From assembly GCF_013369335.1 (NCBI RefSeq), contig NZ_SZQJ01000005.1, positions 248,001 through 312,000 of the forward strand: 64,000 bases of DNA, written 5' to 3'. Below, in pieces: positions 56,293 to 64,000 of this stretch; within the stretch, counting starts at the first letter, position 1; every line of letters begins with the position of its first letter. The DNA comes from Vibrio sp. JPW-9-11-11. Its GTDB lineage: Bacteria; Pseudomonadota; Gammaproteobacteria; Enterobacterales; Vibrionaceae. The notes beneath the pieces are model-generated. The model searched no databases, had not been told where the DNA came from, and worked only from the letters and a program-made list of their open reading frames with translations. A program made the translations under genes and the position numbers.

Positions 56293-56329
56293 CTCTCATA
56301 TTGAGAAAGCGGTTTTCTCAATATGAGAA
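56293..56329. promoter_or_regulatory. Two SypG-type enhancer sites upstream of the syp-like locus
   Basis: CTCTCA-TAT-TGAGAA (56293-56307) and TTCTCA-ATA-TGAGAA (56315-56329), centres 22 bases apart. Each is palindromic, and together they form a larger inverted repeat. They match the first half of the described SypG enhancer TTCTCA-N3-TGC. They lie 50-85 bases upstream of the sigma54 promoter. Confidence 0.78.
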
Positions 56330-56377
56330 TATAGACAAATTTAATCTTAACATACTGAATATATTACCAATTAAACT

Positions 56378-56393
56378 TGGCACACTCTCTGCT
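56378..56393 (+). promoter_or_regulatory. Sigma54 promoter of the syp-like locus
   Basis: TGGCACA-CTCT-CTGCT keeps the invariant GG and GC and matches the -24 element fully. It lies 34 bases before the sypA-like start codon. Confidence 0.85.
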
Positions 56394-56426
56394 GTTCATG
56401 TAACAAACCTAACAGGAGAAGCCGTC

Positions 56427-56747
56427 ATGGAACTACGTAAACAACAAGCCAACGCCAACAACATCACTCTATTTATCAAAGGTAACTTGGATGCAGATGG
56501 TAGCCGATTTGCCCAACCACATATTGACGACTTGATTGCTCATGAGACTGCGCAAGATATCGAAATTGATTTTAGCCAAGTGCAATTCCTCGATTCTTCT
56601 GGTGTAGGCGCTATTGTTTACTTGTATAAGCGACTGGTTGAACGTCAACGTACAATGCGTATCGAGAATGCATCTGGGCAACCTTTGGAAATCATCAACC
56701 TACTACGCATTAACCAAGCGATACCCGTGAACTCGCAAAGGTACTAA
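56427..56747 (+). CDS. SypA-like STAS domain protein
   Basis: A 106-residue single STAS domain (anti-sigma factor antagonist type). The conserved phosphorylation site is DSSGVGAIV, with serines 57 and 58. AGGAG lies 9 bases before the ATG. It is the first gene behind the sigma54 promoter and is followed by OmpA and SLBB genes, the sypA-sypB-sypC order of V. fischeri. There SypA is controlled by phosphorylation of this serine by SypE; no SypE gene lies in the visible part of this locus. Confidence 0.88.
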   Translation: MELRKQQANANNITLFIKGNLDADGSRFAQPHIDDLIAHETAQDIEIDFSQVQFLDSSGVGAIVYLYKRLVERQRTMRIENASGQPLEIINLLRINQAIPVNSQRY

Positions 56748-56776
56748 AAACAATAATATGAACAAAGGAAGTTGGC

Positions 56777-57616
56777 ATGAAATGGACCCTACCCTTTCTC
56801 ATTCAGATAATGCTCGTGCTCTCCATCATCGGATGTATGAGCCATCCCGATCATGGCCAAGGTGGGCTTGCTGAACAGTATCTTGAGTCCACTTTTACGC
56901 CAGTCATGCCTGACGAACCGCTTGGCCCTGAGCACGGGCTGCGTTTTGATTGGCAACTGGCCAAGCTTCACCTTGATGCCCTCATACGTGAAGGAGCAAA
57001 ATGGTGTTTCCCAGCTGCTGTCGTTCAAGCGGTAGAAAAACAGAATCGAATCGCACGTGAGTTAGAAGGAGGGTTGTTACTCGATGCAGCCAACGACCTG
57101 GTTATTCAACGTAAACGTCTGAACGAGTTAGAGTTACAACTCGATTACGTTACGTCGCAGGCAAGATGCGCCCCTCCTGTGAATGAAACCGCATTTCAAC
57201 AGCGACTCGCGGTCGTCGATCAGCTCTACAGCATACTCAATGTCGATAACCAATTCGCGTTTAACTCCGTAGAAATCAACCCTAAGTACATGGGACAACT
57301 AGCCCGCGCGGCCAACATTCTTATCGATCACCCAAGTTTAAAACTCGCGGTAACCGGCCATGCAGATTCTGTAGGAAGCGCCCCCTACAATGCGGACTTG
57401 GCCATGGGGCGTGCCAAGCAGGTGAAGCGCTATTTAACCATCTTCGGCCTCGCGCCCAGTCGAATTCAAACCTTATCAGTTGGCGATACCCTCCCCCTTT
57501 ATGAGGGCGATACCGAAGCCACCCGATTAACCAATCGGCGCGTGAGTATCGAAGTTTTGGACAGCCAGGAAGATCACGTATCTCAAGGTCAAGGAGGCTA
57601 TGATGAGATGGATTAA
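56777..57616 (+). CDS. SypB-like OmpA-family lipoprotein
   Basis: A 279-residue lipoprotein. The signal ends with lipobox SIIGC (Cys20). After a helical middle region an OmpA-type peptidoglycan-binding domain (about residues 160-265) shows VTGHADSVGSAPYNADLAMGRAKQV and NRRVSIEV. It lies 29 bases after the STAS gene and overlaps the SLBB gene by 17 bases, which fits sypB. Confidence 0.88.
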   Translation: MKWTLPFLIQIMLVLSIIGCMSHPDHGQGGLAEQYLESTFTPVMPDEPLGPEHGLRFDWQLAKLHLDALIREGAKWCFPAAVVQAVEKQNRIARELEGGLLLDAANDLVIQRKRLNELELQLDYVTSQARCAPPVNETAFQQRLAVVDQLYSILNVDNQFAFNSVEINPKYMGQLARAANILIDHPSLKLAVTGHADSVGSAPYNADLAMGRAKQVKRYLTIFGLAPSRIQTLSVGDTLPLYEGDTEATRLTNRRVSIEVLDSQEDHVSQGQGGYDEMD

Positions 57617-59690
57617 CTTACTTATCGCCCTGCTATTAGCATCGTCGCTCGCACTGGCTAATGAAGAACGTGTTCAGATTGGGGATTTAATTCAAGTGAA
57701 CCTCCCCGGAGAGCCCAGCTTGAACAAAGGGTTTCAAGTTGATAAGCGTGGCCGTATTACTCTCCCTGAAGTAGGTGCACTGTATGTAGCGGGTTACAGT
57801 GAGCCACAACTCGAGAAAGCAGTGAAAGAGTCGCTCGCTAACGTTTATCGCGACCTCTCATCTGCTTCCATTTATATTGCAGAACAACAGATTTTAGTCT
57901 CAATACAAGGCTATGTTAGCGCGCCAGGTGAATACACGCTGGCGAAAAGTGCTGACATCCAAATGGCAATTCATGCAGCGGGTGGTTTACGGTCCGGTGC
58001 CCAGCTAAACAACTTATTCATCAAACGTGGTAAAGAGAAAATTATTTTCAATTACAAAGCGTTCCTCGACACGGGTGATGAAAGCTTACTCCCAGCCCTA
58101 CGTTCTCTCGATACCGTGTTTATCCCGGCGTCACCTTTGGTGGGCAATATCGAGCAAGAGTTTGACGCCAGTAAGCTAGCCGATGCGGGCGACAGTGGTG
58201 ATGGCCGCACGGCAATTAAAGTGTTTGGCGAAGTGAATGCACCCGGTTCGTTTAGTTTTAAACCAAGTAGTGATTTAGTCGATGTGATCATGCGTGCGGG
58301 CGGTGTGACTCGTTACGCATCTGTCGAGCAAATTCGCATCATCGCCAATAACAAACCGGAACTGTTTAACCTCAAAACCTACTTAGACAGCGGTGATGTA
58401 TCGCTGCTTCCCAATTTAACGCCTGGAACCACCATTTTTGTACCCAAACAAGAAGACGAAATCAAAGCGGGGGCTAACGTTGTTTATATCATGGGTGAAG
58501 TCGCTCAGCCTGGCGCTTACGAAGGCAAGAAAAACGCATCATTCATGGATATTCTCGCCAATGCTGGCGGTCCGACTCGTTACGCAGAGTCGCGTCAAAT
58601 ACGCATAATCAAAGCCAATGGGCAAATCGTTAAATTTGACCTGACCGCCTTTACGGAAGGTTTAACTCGCAACGGTCTGCCCGCGATTAGCGCAGGCGAC
58701 GCGATTTTTGTGCCCGAAAAAACCGATATGAACGAGAAATCTTGGTTGAAGATCGCACCAGACCGTGCGGTTAGCATCATAGGTGAAGTCGTCCGTCCAG
58801 GTCGTGTCGAATGGTCGGATGAAATGGATCTGATGGATCTTCTTGCCCATGTTGGCGGCCCTACTCTAAGAGCCGACACCTCCAAAATAGAGGTTGTCAC
58901 TGCGGGCAATCAGGTCCACAGCTTCAACCTAGATACTTTTATTCTCGCGGGCGCACCAAGCTCAGAGCTTCCTCCGGTCAGTGCGGGTGCGATCATCCGT
59001 GTGCATGACTTACCGCAAGACCCTTCAGACAATAAATCACAATGGGTACGTCAAAGTTCAGATGCCTCTATCTATGTATTTGGCCAAGTCAACGCGCCTG
59101 GACGATACCGTTTTACCCAAGACATGCACTTCTTAGACATTCTTTCAGCCGCAGATGGTCCGACTAAAGACGCCGACATTCACAATATTCGCGTCACCCA
59201 TAGAGATAAAACTTACGCAAAAGTGAGCAAACTCAACTTGTCACTCTACTTTGAAACCGGAGACGAAAGCTTGCTTCCCAAAGTGACCATGGGCGATACC
59301 ATTTATATTCCTGAAAAAGACAAGATCTGGCTTGATCGCTCGAAAGAGTCGACCGTGCGAGTACTAGGAGCGGTCAACAGCCCTGGCCGCTACGTATTTG
59401 ACGACAACATGACCGTTCTTGACCTATTAGCAGAAGCTGGCGGTCCATCAGATCGCGCCTATCTGGAAAAGATTTCCATCGTCAATATGTCTTGTTGCCA
59501 AGGACAAGCTCGCACCTTTGACCTAGTGTCATTTAGTAAAACGGCCAATATCTATCAGTTACCTGTTCTACGCGCGGGCGACACTATCTATGTACCCGAC
59601 CGCAACGACAGTTTTCTAGAAAAAGCACGCGTTGGCTTGGAAGATATCTTGCGTCTCACCACGACCATCGTATTGATAGGAGCGCTGTAA
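57600..59690 (+). CDS. SypC-like polysaccharide export protein with six SLBB repeats
   Basis: A 696-residue exported protein. A signal peptide (cleavage after LALA) is followed by a Poly_export domain (about residues 24-100, ending in IYIAEQQ) and six tandem SLBB repeats of 75-105 residues, recognised by [VI]xxxGxVxxPGxx and LAxAGGPT-type segments starting near 102, 203, 300, 396, 495 and 590. A C-terminal hydrophobic helix (ILRLTTTIVLIGAL) could cross the outer membrane as in Wza. No lipobox cysteine is present. AAGGAGG precedes the two alternative ATGs at 57600 and 57603. Wza has far fewer SLBB domains. Confidence 0.9.
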   Translation: MMRWINLLIALLLASSLALANEERVQIGDLIQVNLPGEPSLNKGFQVDKRGRITLPEVGALYVAGYSEPQLEKAVKESLANVYRDLSSASIYIAEQQILVSIQGYVSAPGEYTLAKSADIQMAIHAAGGLRSGAQLNNLFIKRGKEKIIFNYKAFLDTGDESLLPALRSLDTVFIPASPLVGNIEQEFDASKLADAGDSGDGRTAIKVFGEVNAPGSFSFKPSSDLVDVIMRAGGVTRYASVEQIRIIANNKPELFNLKTYLDSGDVSLLPNLTPGTTIFVPKQEDEIKAGANVVYIMGEVAQPGAYEGKKNASFMDILANAGGPTRYAESRQIRIIKANGQIVKFDLTAFTEGLTRNGLPAISAGDAIFVPEKTDMNEKSWLKIAPDRAVSIIGEVVRPGRVEWSDEMDLMDLLAHVGGPTLRADTSKIEVVTAGNQVHSFNLDTFILAGAPSSELPPVSAGAIIRVHDLPQDPSDNKSQWVRQSSDASIYVFGQVNAPGRYRFTQDMHFLDILSAADGPTKDADIHNIRVTHRDKTYAKVSKLNLSLYFETGDESLLPKVTMGDTIYIPEKDKIWLDRSKESTVRVLGAVNSPGRYVFDDNMTVLDLLAEAGGPSDRAYLEKISIVNMSCCQGQARTFDLVSFSKTANIYQLPVLRAGDTIYVPDRNDSFLEKARVGLEDILRLTTTIVLIGAL

Positions 59691-60394
59691 TGACGATTCC
59701 TGCGACTCATAGTGAAATTGAGCAAATCTACCTCGCCGCAGAGATGGCGCAATGCCGCTCATTGTGTATTACGGCGTGCCATTCTGGTGACGGCGTCACT
59801 TCTATCGTTTCTGCCCTCGCCGAACGGTATCTTTTGGCCGGTCACAAAACGCTAGTCGTCGACCTTAATACCTTTCATCCTGCATTTGAATGTATTGATA
59901 TTGCTCCCAACAGCTCACCGTCGGATCAACAGGTCGGACGATTGATTGAGCACGCGGTCACCCACCAGCTCTTCACCGGGCTTACTGTGCCTAACAACCA
60001 GCCAGCGCTGCTCGCCTACAAAGATCCGGGCCAATTAAACCAAATCATCGAGGAATGGTTAACTCAATTCGACCGCGTGATCTGTGACACCTCGCCATTA
60101 CTGCAAGTCAATCGCAGTAACATTCCAGCTCAAGTCGTTGCCAGTGCTTGCGATCACACCGCGCTGGTGGTGATGGGCGGCAAAACTTCCCGTGGACAGC
60201 TTGAGAAAGCGGTACAGATGCTCAGTAGCGAGCGTATCTCACTGTTAGGTTCAGTACTCAACTTACAGCAGCAAGCCACACTCGCCGAAGAGATGGTTCG
60301 CGAGCTTAACCGGTTGCGCTTTATTCCCAAAGCTTGGCGAGAAAAGTGGGCAAACAAAATACTCACTAACGAGTTCCTCGTTCAATCTGCATAG
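59690..60394 (+). CDS. SypD-like BY-kinase-type protein with degenerate Walker A
   Basis: A 234-residue soluble P-loop protein of the CpsD/Wzc kinase-domain type. The Walker A segment reads SGDGVTS, where the family has GxGK[ST]; the lysine is replaced by valine. Walker A' is TLVVDLNTFHP and Walker B is RVICDTSPL. No tyrosine cluster is present at the C-terminus. It overlaps the SLBB gene by 1 base. It probably helps regulate polysaccharide export but is unlikely to be an active kinase of the usual kind. Confidence 0.85.
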   Translation: MTIPATHSEIEQIYLAAEMAQCRSLCITACHSGDGVTSIVSALAERYLLAGHKTLVVDLNTFHPAFECIDIAPNSSPSDQQVGRLIEHAVTHQLFTGLTVPNNQPALLAYKDPGQLNQIIEEWLTQFDRVICDTSPLLQVNRSNIPAQVVASACDHTALVVMGGKTSRGQLEKAVQMLSSERISLLGSVLNLQQQATLAEEMVRELNRLRFIPKAWREKWANKILTNEFLVQSA

Positions 60395-60402
60395 GTGCTG
60401 CT

Positions 60403-61206
60403 ATGAAACTGATTCTCATTGGCTTACTCGCTCTCATTTGGGGTCTTCCCGTTTCCGCTCAATCGTTGGTGTTTGGGGTTGTACCCCAGCAATCAGCCAG
60501 TCGTTTAGCGCAGCAGTGGGTGCCCATAATGGCACATCTGAGCGAAGTCACTGGGCTTGAGATAGAATTTCAGACTGCCGCTGACATCCCCACGTTTGAG
60601 CAGCGCCTTGCAAGAGGCACCTACGACATCGCTTACATGAATCCCTATCACTACACTGTATATAGTCAAGCTCCTGGTTATCGAGCCATTGCCAAAGCGC
60701 GTGACAAAACAATTAAAGGCATCATAGTGACACAGCGCTCGAATCCATCCGACTCTATTCAAACACTCAATAATCAAACTCTCGCTTTTCCCTCTCCCGC
60801 CGCTTTTGCCGCTACGATTTTGACTCAGGCAGACTTAAAAAACGCGGGCGTGAGAGTTCAATCCGACTACGTCTCCTCACATGATTCTGTCTACCTATCA
60901 GTGGCTAAAGGGTTTTATCCGGCGGGTGGCGGTGTCCTGCGTACTTTTACCGCACTCACTGAAGAGGTCAAATCCCAACTCAAGATACTGCATACCACGC
61001 AAAGCTATACCCCACATGCCATTGCGTCGCATCCTAGACTTAATCAAAAGCAGGTCGATCTACTCAGAAATGCGCTAACAGGGCTCGATAGTAGCCCACA
61101 AGGGCAAGCGTTACTGAACCCGCTTAAAATCAAAGGCTTTCAATCAGCCCTTGATGGAGATTGGGACGATGTTCGTCAACTCGATATACGCGTACTTGCC
61201 CCGTAG
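60403..61206 (+). CDS. PhnD-family periplasmic binding protein in the syp-like locus
   Basis: A 267-residue exported protein: signal peptide (cleavage after VSAQ or near it), then the PhnD-like signature FGVVPQQSASRLAQQWVPIMAHLSEVTG, YDIAYMNPYHYTV and AFPSPAAFAATIL. PhnD-type proteins bind phosphonate or phosphate-like ligands. No ABC permease or ATPase is nearby. It sits 8 bases after the SypD-like gene and 9 bases before the SypF-like hybrid kinase, so it may be a sensor subunit for that kinase. In V. fischeri this position is held by sypE. Confidence 0.87.
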   Translation: MKLILIGLLALIWGLPVSAQSLVFGVVPQQSASRLAQQWVPIMAHLSEVTGLEIEFQTAADIPTFEQRLARGTYDIAYMNPYHYTVYSQAPGYRAIAKARDKTIKGIIVTQRSNPSDSIQTLNNQTLAFPSPAAFAATILTQADLKNAGVRVQSDYVSSHDSVYLSVAKGFYPAGGGVLRTFTALTEEVKSQLKILHTTQSYTPHAIASHPRLNQKQVDLLRNALTGLDSSPQGQALLNPLKIKGFQSALDGDWDDVRQLDIRVLAP

Positions 61207-61215
61207 GAGAACGCC

Positions 61216-63516
61216 ATGACGCTTCGCTCAAAAACTATATTAGGCATTGCGCTCATTGAAATCTGTGTTCTTATCGTGTTGGTTTTCAGCGCGATGCGGT
61301 TTATGTCAGAGTCTAACGAGAAACAACTGCTTCAACGGGTCCAGTCTAGCGCTGTCATGTTTGTCCATGCTGCCAAAGATGCGGTGCTATCGACCGATAT
61401 CGCGACGCTCGAAGACTTAGTCAACGAGTTTATCACGCTCGAAGATGTTGCCTATGTCAGGGTAATACGAAACGGCAAAGCAATGGCAATGGCGGGGGAA
61501 GAAGGGTTATTAAGAAGGCCGTTCGCGGCTGACGATAGCTTGAGTTTCGTTGACGATGGCATTTACGACTTAAGCACTGAGGTCATCAGCAACGACCAAT
61601 ATTTTGCTCGCATCGAGATGGGGTTTGAGACTGCACAGATCAACAATATGTTGGATGAAGCCCAACAAGCGATCATCGGTATTGCAATCATTGAGGTTAT
61701 GTTAGTCGCGCTGGTTTCATTTTTGCTCGGAACCTACTTAACCCGCCGCCTGACTCAGCTCACTAGCGCCGTAAAAACACTGGGCGAACAAGGGCCGGGA
61801 TTTCAATTGAAACAGCACAGCAAAGATGAGCTTGGCCAAGTCTCCCAAGCCTTCGATGAAATGTCCGCCAAACTCGAGAAAGATTACCACCTTTTGATGC
61901 AAGCCCGACAAGGCGCAGAACAAGCTAACGACTCGAAAAGTCGCTTTCTCGCGTCGATGTCACACGAGATACGCACTCCAATGAATGGGGTGCTGGGTAT
62001 TCTTAATATTCTTGAAGAAACCGAACTGAGTGCGGAACAGCGTAAGTTAGTCTCAACGGCGACCGAGTCGGGTCATTTTTTGCTATCGGTTATCAACGAC
62101 ATCCTCGATTTTACTCGTATGGAGTCCAATACTCTTATCCTCGAAGACAAGCCGTTTGACTTTCGCCACTGCGTCGAAAGTGTGGTCGATTCATTCTCAC
62201 CAGCCGCGGTGAGTCAACATCTTGTTCTGCACTGTTACTTCGATGGCGATGTACCAGATACCGTTCGCGGAGACCAAAATCGAGTTAAGCAGATCCTGCT
62301 CAACTTACTGGGGAATGCCTTCAAATTTACCCATGAGGGTAGCGTCACCATTAAAATTGCCAGTCGCCGACTGAACCACAACAAAGTTCGACTTCAATGT
62401 GAAATTCGAGACACGGGTATCGGTATCGATAGACATGCTCTCGAGTATCTGTTTGACGAGTTCACTATGGTCGACCAAACCTATTCGCGCAGCAAAGAAG
62501 GCTCTGGATTGGGATTGGCCATTTGTCGCAGGCTCTGTCATTTAATGGATGGCGATATTAGTGTAGAGAGTAAACCAAACGCAGGTAGCACCTTCTCTTT
62601 TCATATCTGTCTTCCTCTCTGCGACGAGCTAGCAACACTGTCGGTCACTGAAGACGCACGACCTTTACTGTTTCCTAGTGCAAGAATTTTAGTGGCTGAA
62701 GATAACCGCGCGAACCAACTCGTGATTAGAGAAATGTTCAAACGTCTGGGGTTAGATATCGACATTGCGCAAAATGGGATTGAAGTGCTCGAAATGGTTA
62801 AAAACTACCAATATGACCTAATTTTTATGGACATCTCCATGCCTAAAATGGACGGAATGAAAGCCACGGCTGCGATTCGTGCGCTCGCTGACTCAAACAC
62901 CGCCAACCTCCCTATCGTTGCGCTCACGGCGCACTCTCTTGCCGGTGATAAAGAGAAGTTTCTTGCTGCAGGTATGAATGATTACTTATCCAAACCCTTA
63001 AGGCTTTCACAACTGGTTGAAAAAATTAATCTATTCTTAAATAAGCACTCAACTACAGCACAACTAGGGTTCGACCAAATGGTGACATCCAATAAGCAAC
63101 CTATCCCTTATAATGAGGAAATAGATGAACAATCGACAGACGATGCCATGTTGGACCTTGTCGATGAGGCAGTCCTTCAACAGATGATCGAAGACACCAG
63201 TGCGGACATCATACCCATGCTCATCGATCACTACTTGCAAGAATCACAGCAGCGGCTTGATAAAATTTACCAAGCGATAGACACGCAAGACAAAGAAACA
63301 CTTGAGTTTGAAGCGCACACTTTGGGTAGCTCTTCATTGGCTTTAGGCAATCGTGCTTTATCGCGACTGGCTCGGCAGATGGAACACCTTTGCTTAGAAG
63401 GAAGTGCATCGCAAGCGTATCAGTTAAAGCAGCAACTCGAACATACTGCAATCCAATCATTGCAAGCGCTGGCATTACGCAAGCAACAAGGATTTAGCGA
63501 GCCGTCACAACAATAA
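61216..63516 (+). CDS. SypF-like hybrid sensor histidine kinase
   Basis: A 766-residue hybrid kinase. Two membrane helices (about residues 8-28 and 155-175) enclose a periplasmic domain. HAMP, HisKA (His250 in SMSHEIRTPMNGVLG), HATPase (DTGIGID, GSGLGLAIC), receiver (Asp539 in LIFMDISMPKMDG) and HPt (His701 in EAHTLGSSSLALG) domains follow. This architecture matches SypF, which in V. fischeri phosphorylates SypG and VpsR. It lies 9 bases after the PhnD-like gene. Confidence 0.93.
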   Translation: MTLRSKTILGIALIEICVLIVLVFSAMRFMSESNEKQLLQRVQSSAVMFVHAAKDAVLSTDIATLEDLVNEFITLEDVAYVRVIRNGKAMAMAGEEGLLRRPFAADDSLSFVDDGIYDLSTEVISNDQYFARIEMGFETAQINNMLDEAQQAIIGIAIIEVMLVALVSFLLGTYLTRRLTQLTSAVKTLGEQGPGFQLKQHSKDELGQVSQAFDEMSAKLEKDYHLLMQARQGAEQANDSKSRFLASMSHEIRTPMNGVLGILNILEETELSAEQRKLVSTATESGHFLLSVINDILDFTRMESNTLILEDKPFDFRHCVESVVDSFSPAAVSQHLVLHCYFDGDVPDTVRGDQNRVKQILLNLLGNAFKFTHEGSVTIKIASRRLNHNKVRLQCEIRDTGIGIDRHALEYLFDEFTMVDQTYSRSKEGSGLGLAICRRLCHLMDGDISVESKPNAGSTFSFHICLPLCDELATLSVTEDARPLLFPSARILVAEDNRANQLVIREMFKRLGLDIDIAQNGIEVLEMVKNYQYDLIFMDISMPKMDGMKATAAIRALADSNTANLPIVALTAHSLAGDKEKFLAAGMNDYLSKPLRLSQLVEKINLFLNKHSTTAQLGFDQMVTSNKQPIPYNEEIDEQSTDDAMLDLVDEAVLQQMIEDTSADIIPMLIDHYLQESQQRLDKIYQAIDTQDKETLEFEAHTLGSSSLALGNRALSRLARQMEHLCLEGSASQAYQLKQQLEHTAIQSLQALALRKQQGFSEPSQQ

Positions 63517-63540
63517 AGGCTAAGACAGAGGACGTTGGTT

Positions 63541-64000
63541 ATGAAAGCAAAAGTATTATTGATCGAAGATTCAACTTCACTGGCAATTCTCTATAAGCAG
63601 TATGTGAAAGATGAACCTTACGATCTGTTTCACGTAGAAACCGGCCGTGAAGCGATCGCTTTTATTGAGCGCAACATCCCTCAACTGGTGATCCTTGACT
63701 TAAAGCTACCCGATATGGACGGCGAACAAATCTTGGATTGGATCAACGAAAATCAAATTCCGACCTCGGTGGTGATCGCTACTGCGCATGGTTCTGTCGA
63801 TCTTGCGGTGAACTTGGTGCAAAAAGGCGCCAAAGATTTTCTAGAAAAACCCATCAATGCCGATCGGTTAAAAACATCCATCGCGCTTCACTTGCAGCAA
63901 GTGAAGCTAGAAAACTTAGTCGAGAATATCGAATCGAAATTTGATCGTAATCGCTTTCATGGCTTTATCGGATCGAGTCTTCCGATGCAAGGCGTTTATA
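63541..64000 (+). CDS. SypG-like sigma54 response regulator, cut by window end
   Basis: The first 153 residues of an NtrC-type regulator. The receiver domain (residues 4-120) has Asp53 in LVILDLKLPDMDG. The segment NRFHGFIGSSLPMQGVY opens the AAA+ domain, which lies beyond the window. It is 24 bases after the SypF-like gene with GAGGA upstream. In V. fischeri SypG binds the enhancers of the syp promoters together with sigma54, and two matching sites exist at 56293-56329. Confidence 0.88.
   Translation, partial: MKAKVLLIEDSTSLAILYKQYVKDEPYDLFHVETGREAIAFIERNIPQLVILDLKLPDMDGEQILDWINENQIPTSVVIATAHGSVDLAVNLVQKGAKDFLEKPINADRLKTSIALHLQQVKLENLVENIESKFDRNRFHGFIGSSLPMQGVY

Noticed and set aside
1..64000. 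Mobile elements, CRISPR arrays, tRNA or rRNA genes
   Set aside because: None was recognised on either strand. Gene order and content look like a core Vibrio chromosome, with no transposase, integrase or repeat array.

Overview
The window is a contiguous piece of a gammaproteobacterial chromosome, almost certainly from a Vibrio (Vibrionaceae) species. The gene order vpsS/nosP - ccoNOQP - fixH/ccoI/ccoS - fnr - uspE - ttcA - potABCD, then the formate dehydrogenase - fdhD - ybiT - tup - mob block, closely resembles V. cholerae chromosome I. Vibrio-restricted families (DUF2987, DUF2960, DUF3802, the periplasmic LigE-type ligase, NorM beside riboflavin synthase) support this. No insertion sequence, phage, CRISPR array, tRNA or rRNA was seen. 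Gene density is high and the character is that of a core genome.

Layout. (a) 1-2619, minus strand: a small membrane protein, a FIST-domain NosP-like nitric oxide sensor and the N-terminal part of a VpsS-like histidine kinase, divergent from (b) 2877-9891: cbb3 cytochrome oxidase ccoNOQP and its assembly genes fixH/ccoH, ccoI, ccoS and a TauE/SafE-type protein. (c) 9950-12783: fnr with a perfect FNR box, uspE and ttcA. (d) 12980-15268: three envelope genes on the minus strand. (e) 15655-20457: spermidine/putrescine transporter potABCD and a membrane diguanylate cyclase. (f) 20472-22859: cobB and amtB, the latter behind a sigma54 promoter with two NtrC-like sites. (g) 22903-32618: a seven-gene formate dehydrogenase operon (multi-Fe-S protein, TorD-type chaperone, small Tat peptide, FdhA, FdhB, cytochrome b subunit, membrane protein), then DUF3306, DUF3305 and divergent fdhD. 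(h) 32708-34306: ybiT. (i) 34442-42750: a Cache-type histidine kinase and sigma54 response regulator, divergent from tungstate transporter tupABC, mobA and a mobB-moeA fusion. (j) 42808-56122: mixed housekeeping and signalling genes (DUF2960, GAF/PAS/GGDEF/EAL protein, nagK, tapT-like, fatty-acid hydroxylase, chemoreceptor, NlpC/P60 lipoprotein, DUF3802, fructosamine kinase, CPXCG protein, ribE, norM, periplasmic DNA ligase). (k) 56293-64000: the start of a syp-like biofilm polysaccharide locus (SypA, SypB, SypC, SypD, a PhnD-like binding protein, SypF, and SypG cut by the window end).

The strongest regulatory signal is a set of three sigma54 systems, each with a -24/-12 promoter and upstream palindromes. 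amtB carries NtrC-like sites. The formate dehydrogenase operon and tupA share a TGRGACA-N3-TGTCYCA palindrome, which probably ties both to the response regulator encoded between them and so couples metal and cofactor supply to the enzyme that uses them. The syp-like locus carries two TTCTCA-N3-TGAGAA-type sites that fit the SypG enhancer, and the matching regulator is encoded at the end of the window. The first block (NO sensor, micro-aerobic oxidase, Fnr) and the formate dehydrogenase block together describe respiration at low oxygen.

The best candidate for something less described is the syp-like locus. A PhnD-family periplasmic binding protein sits directly before the hybrid sensor kinase, at the position sypE holds in V. 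fischeri. The export protein has six tandem SLBB repeats and the BY-kinase-like protein has lost its Walker A lysine.
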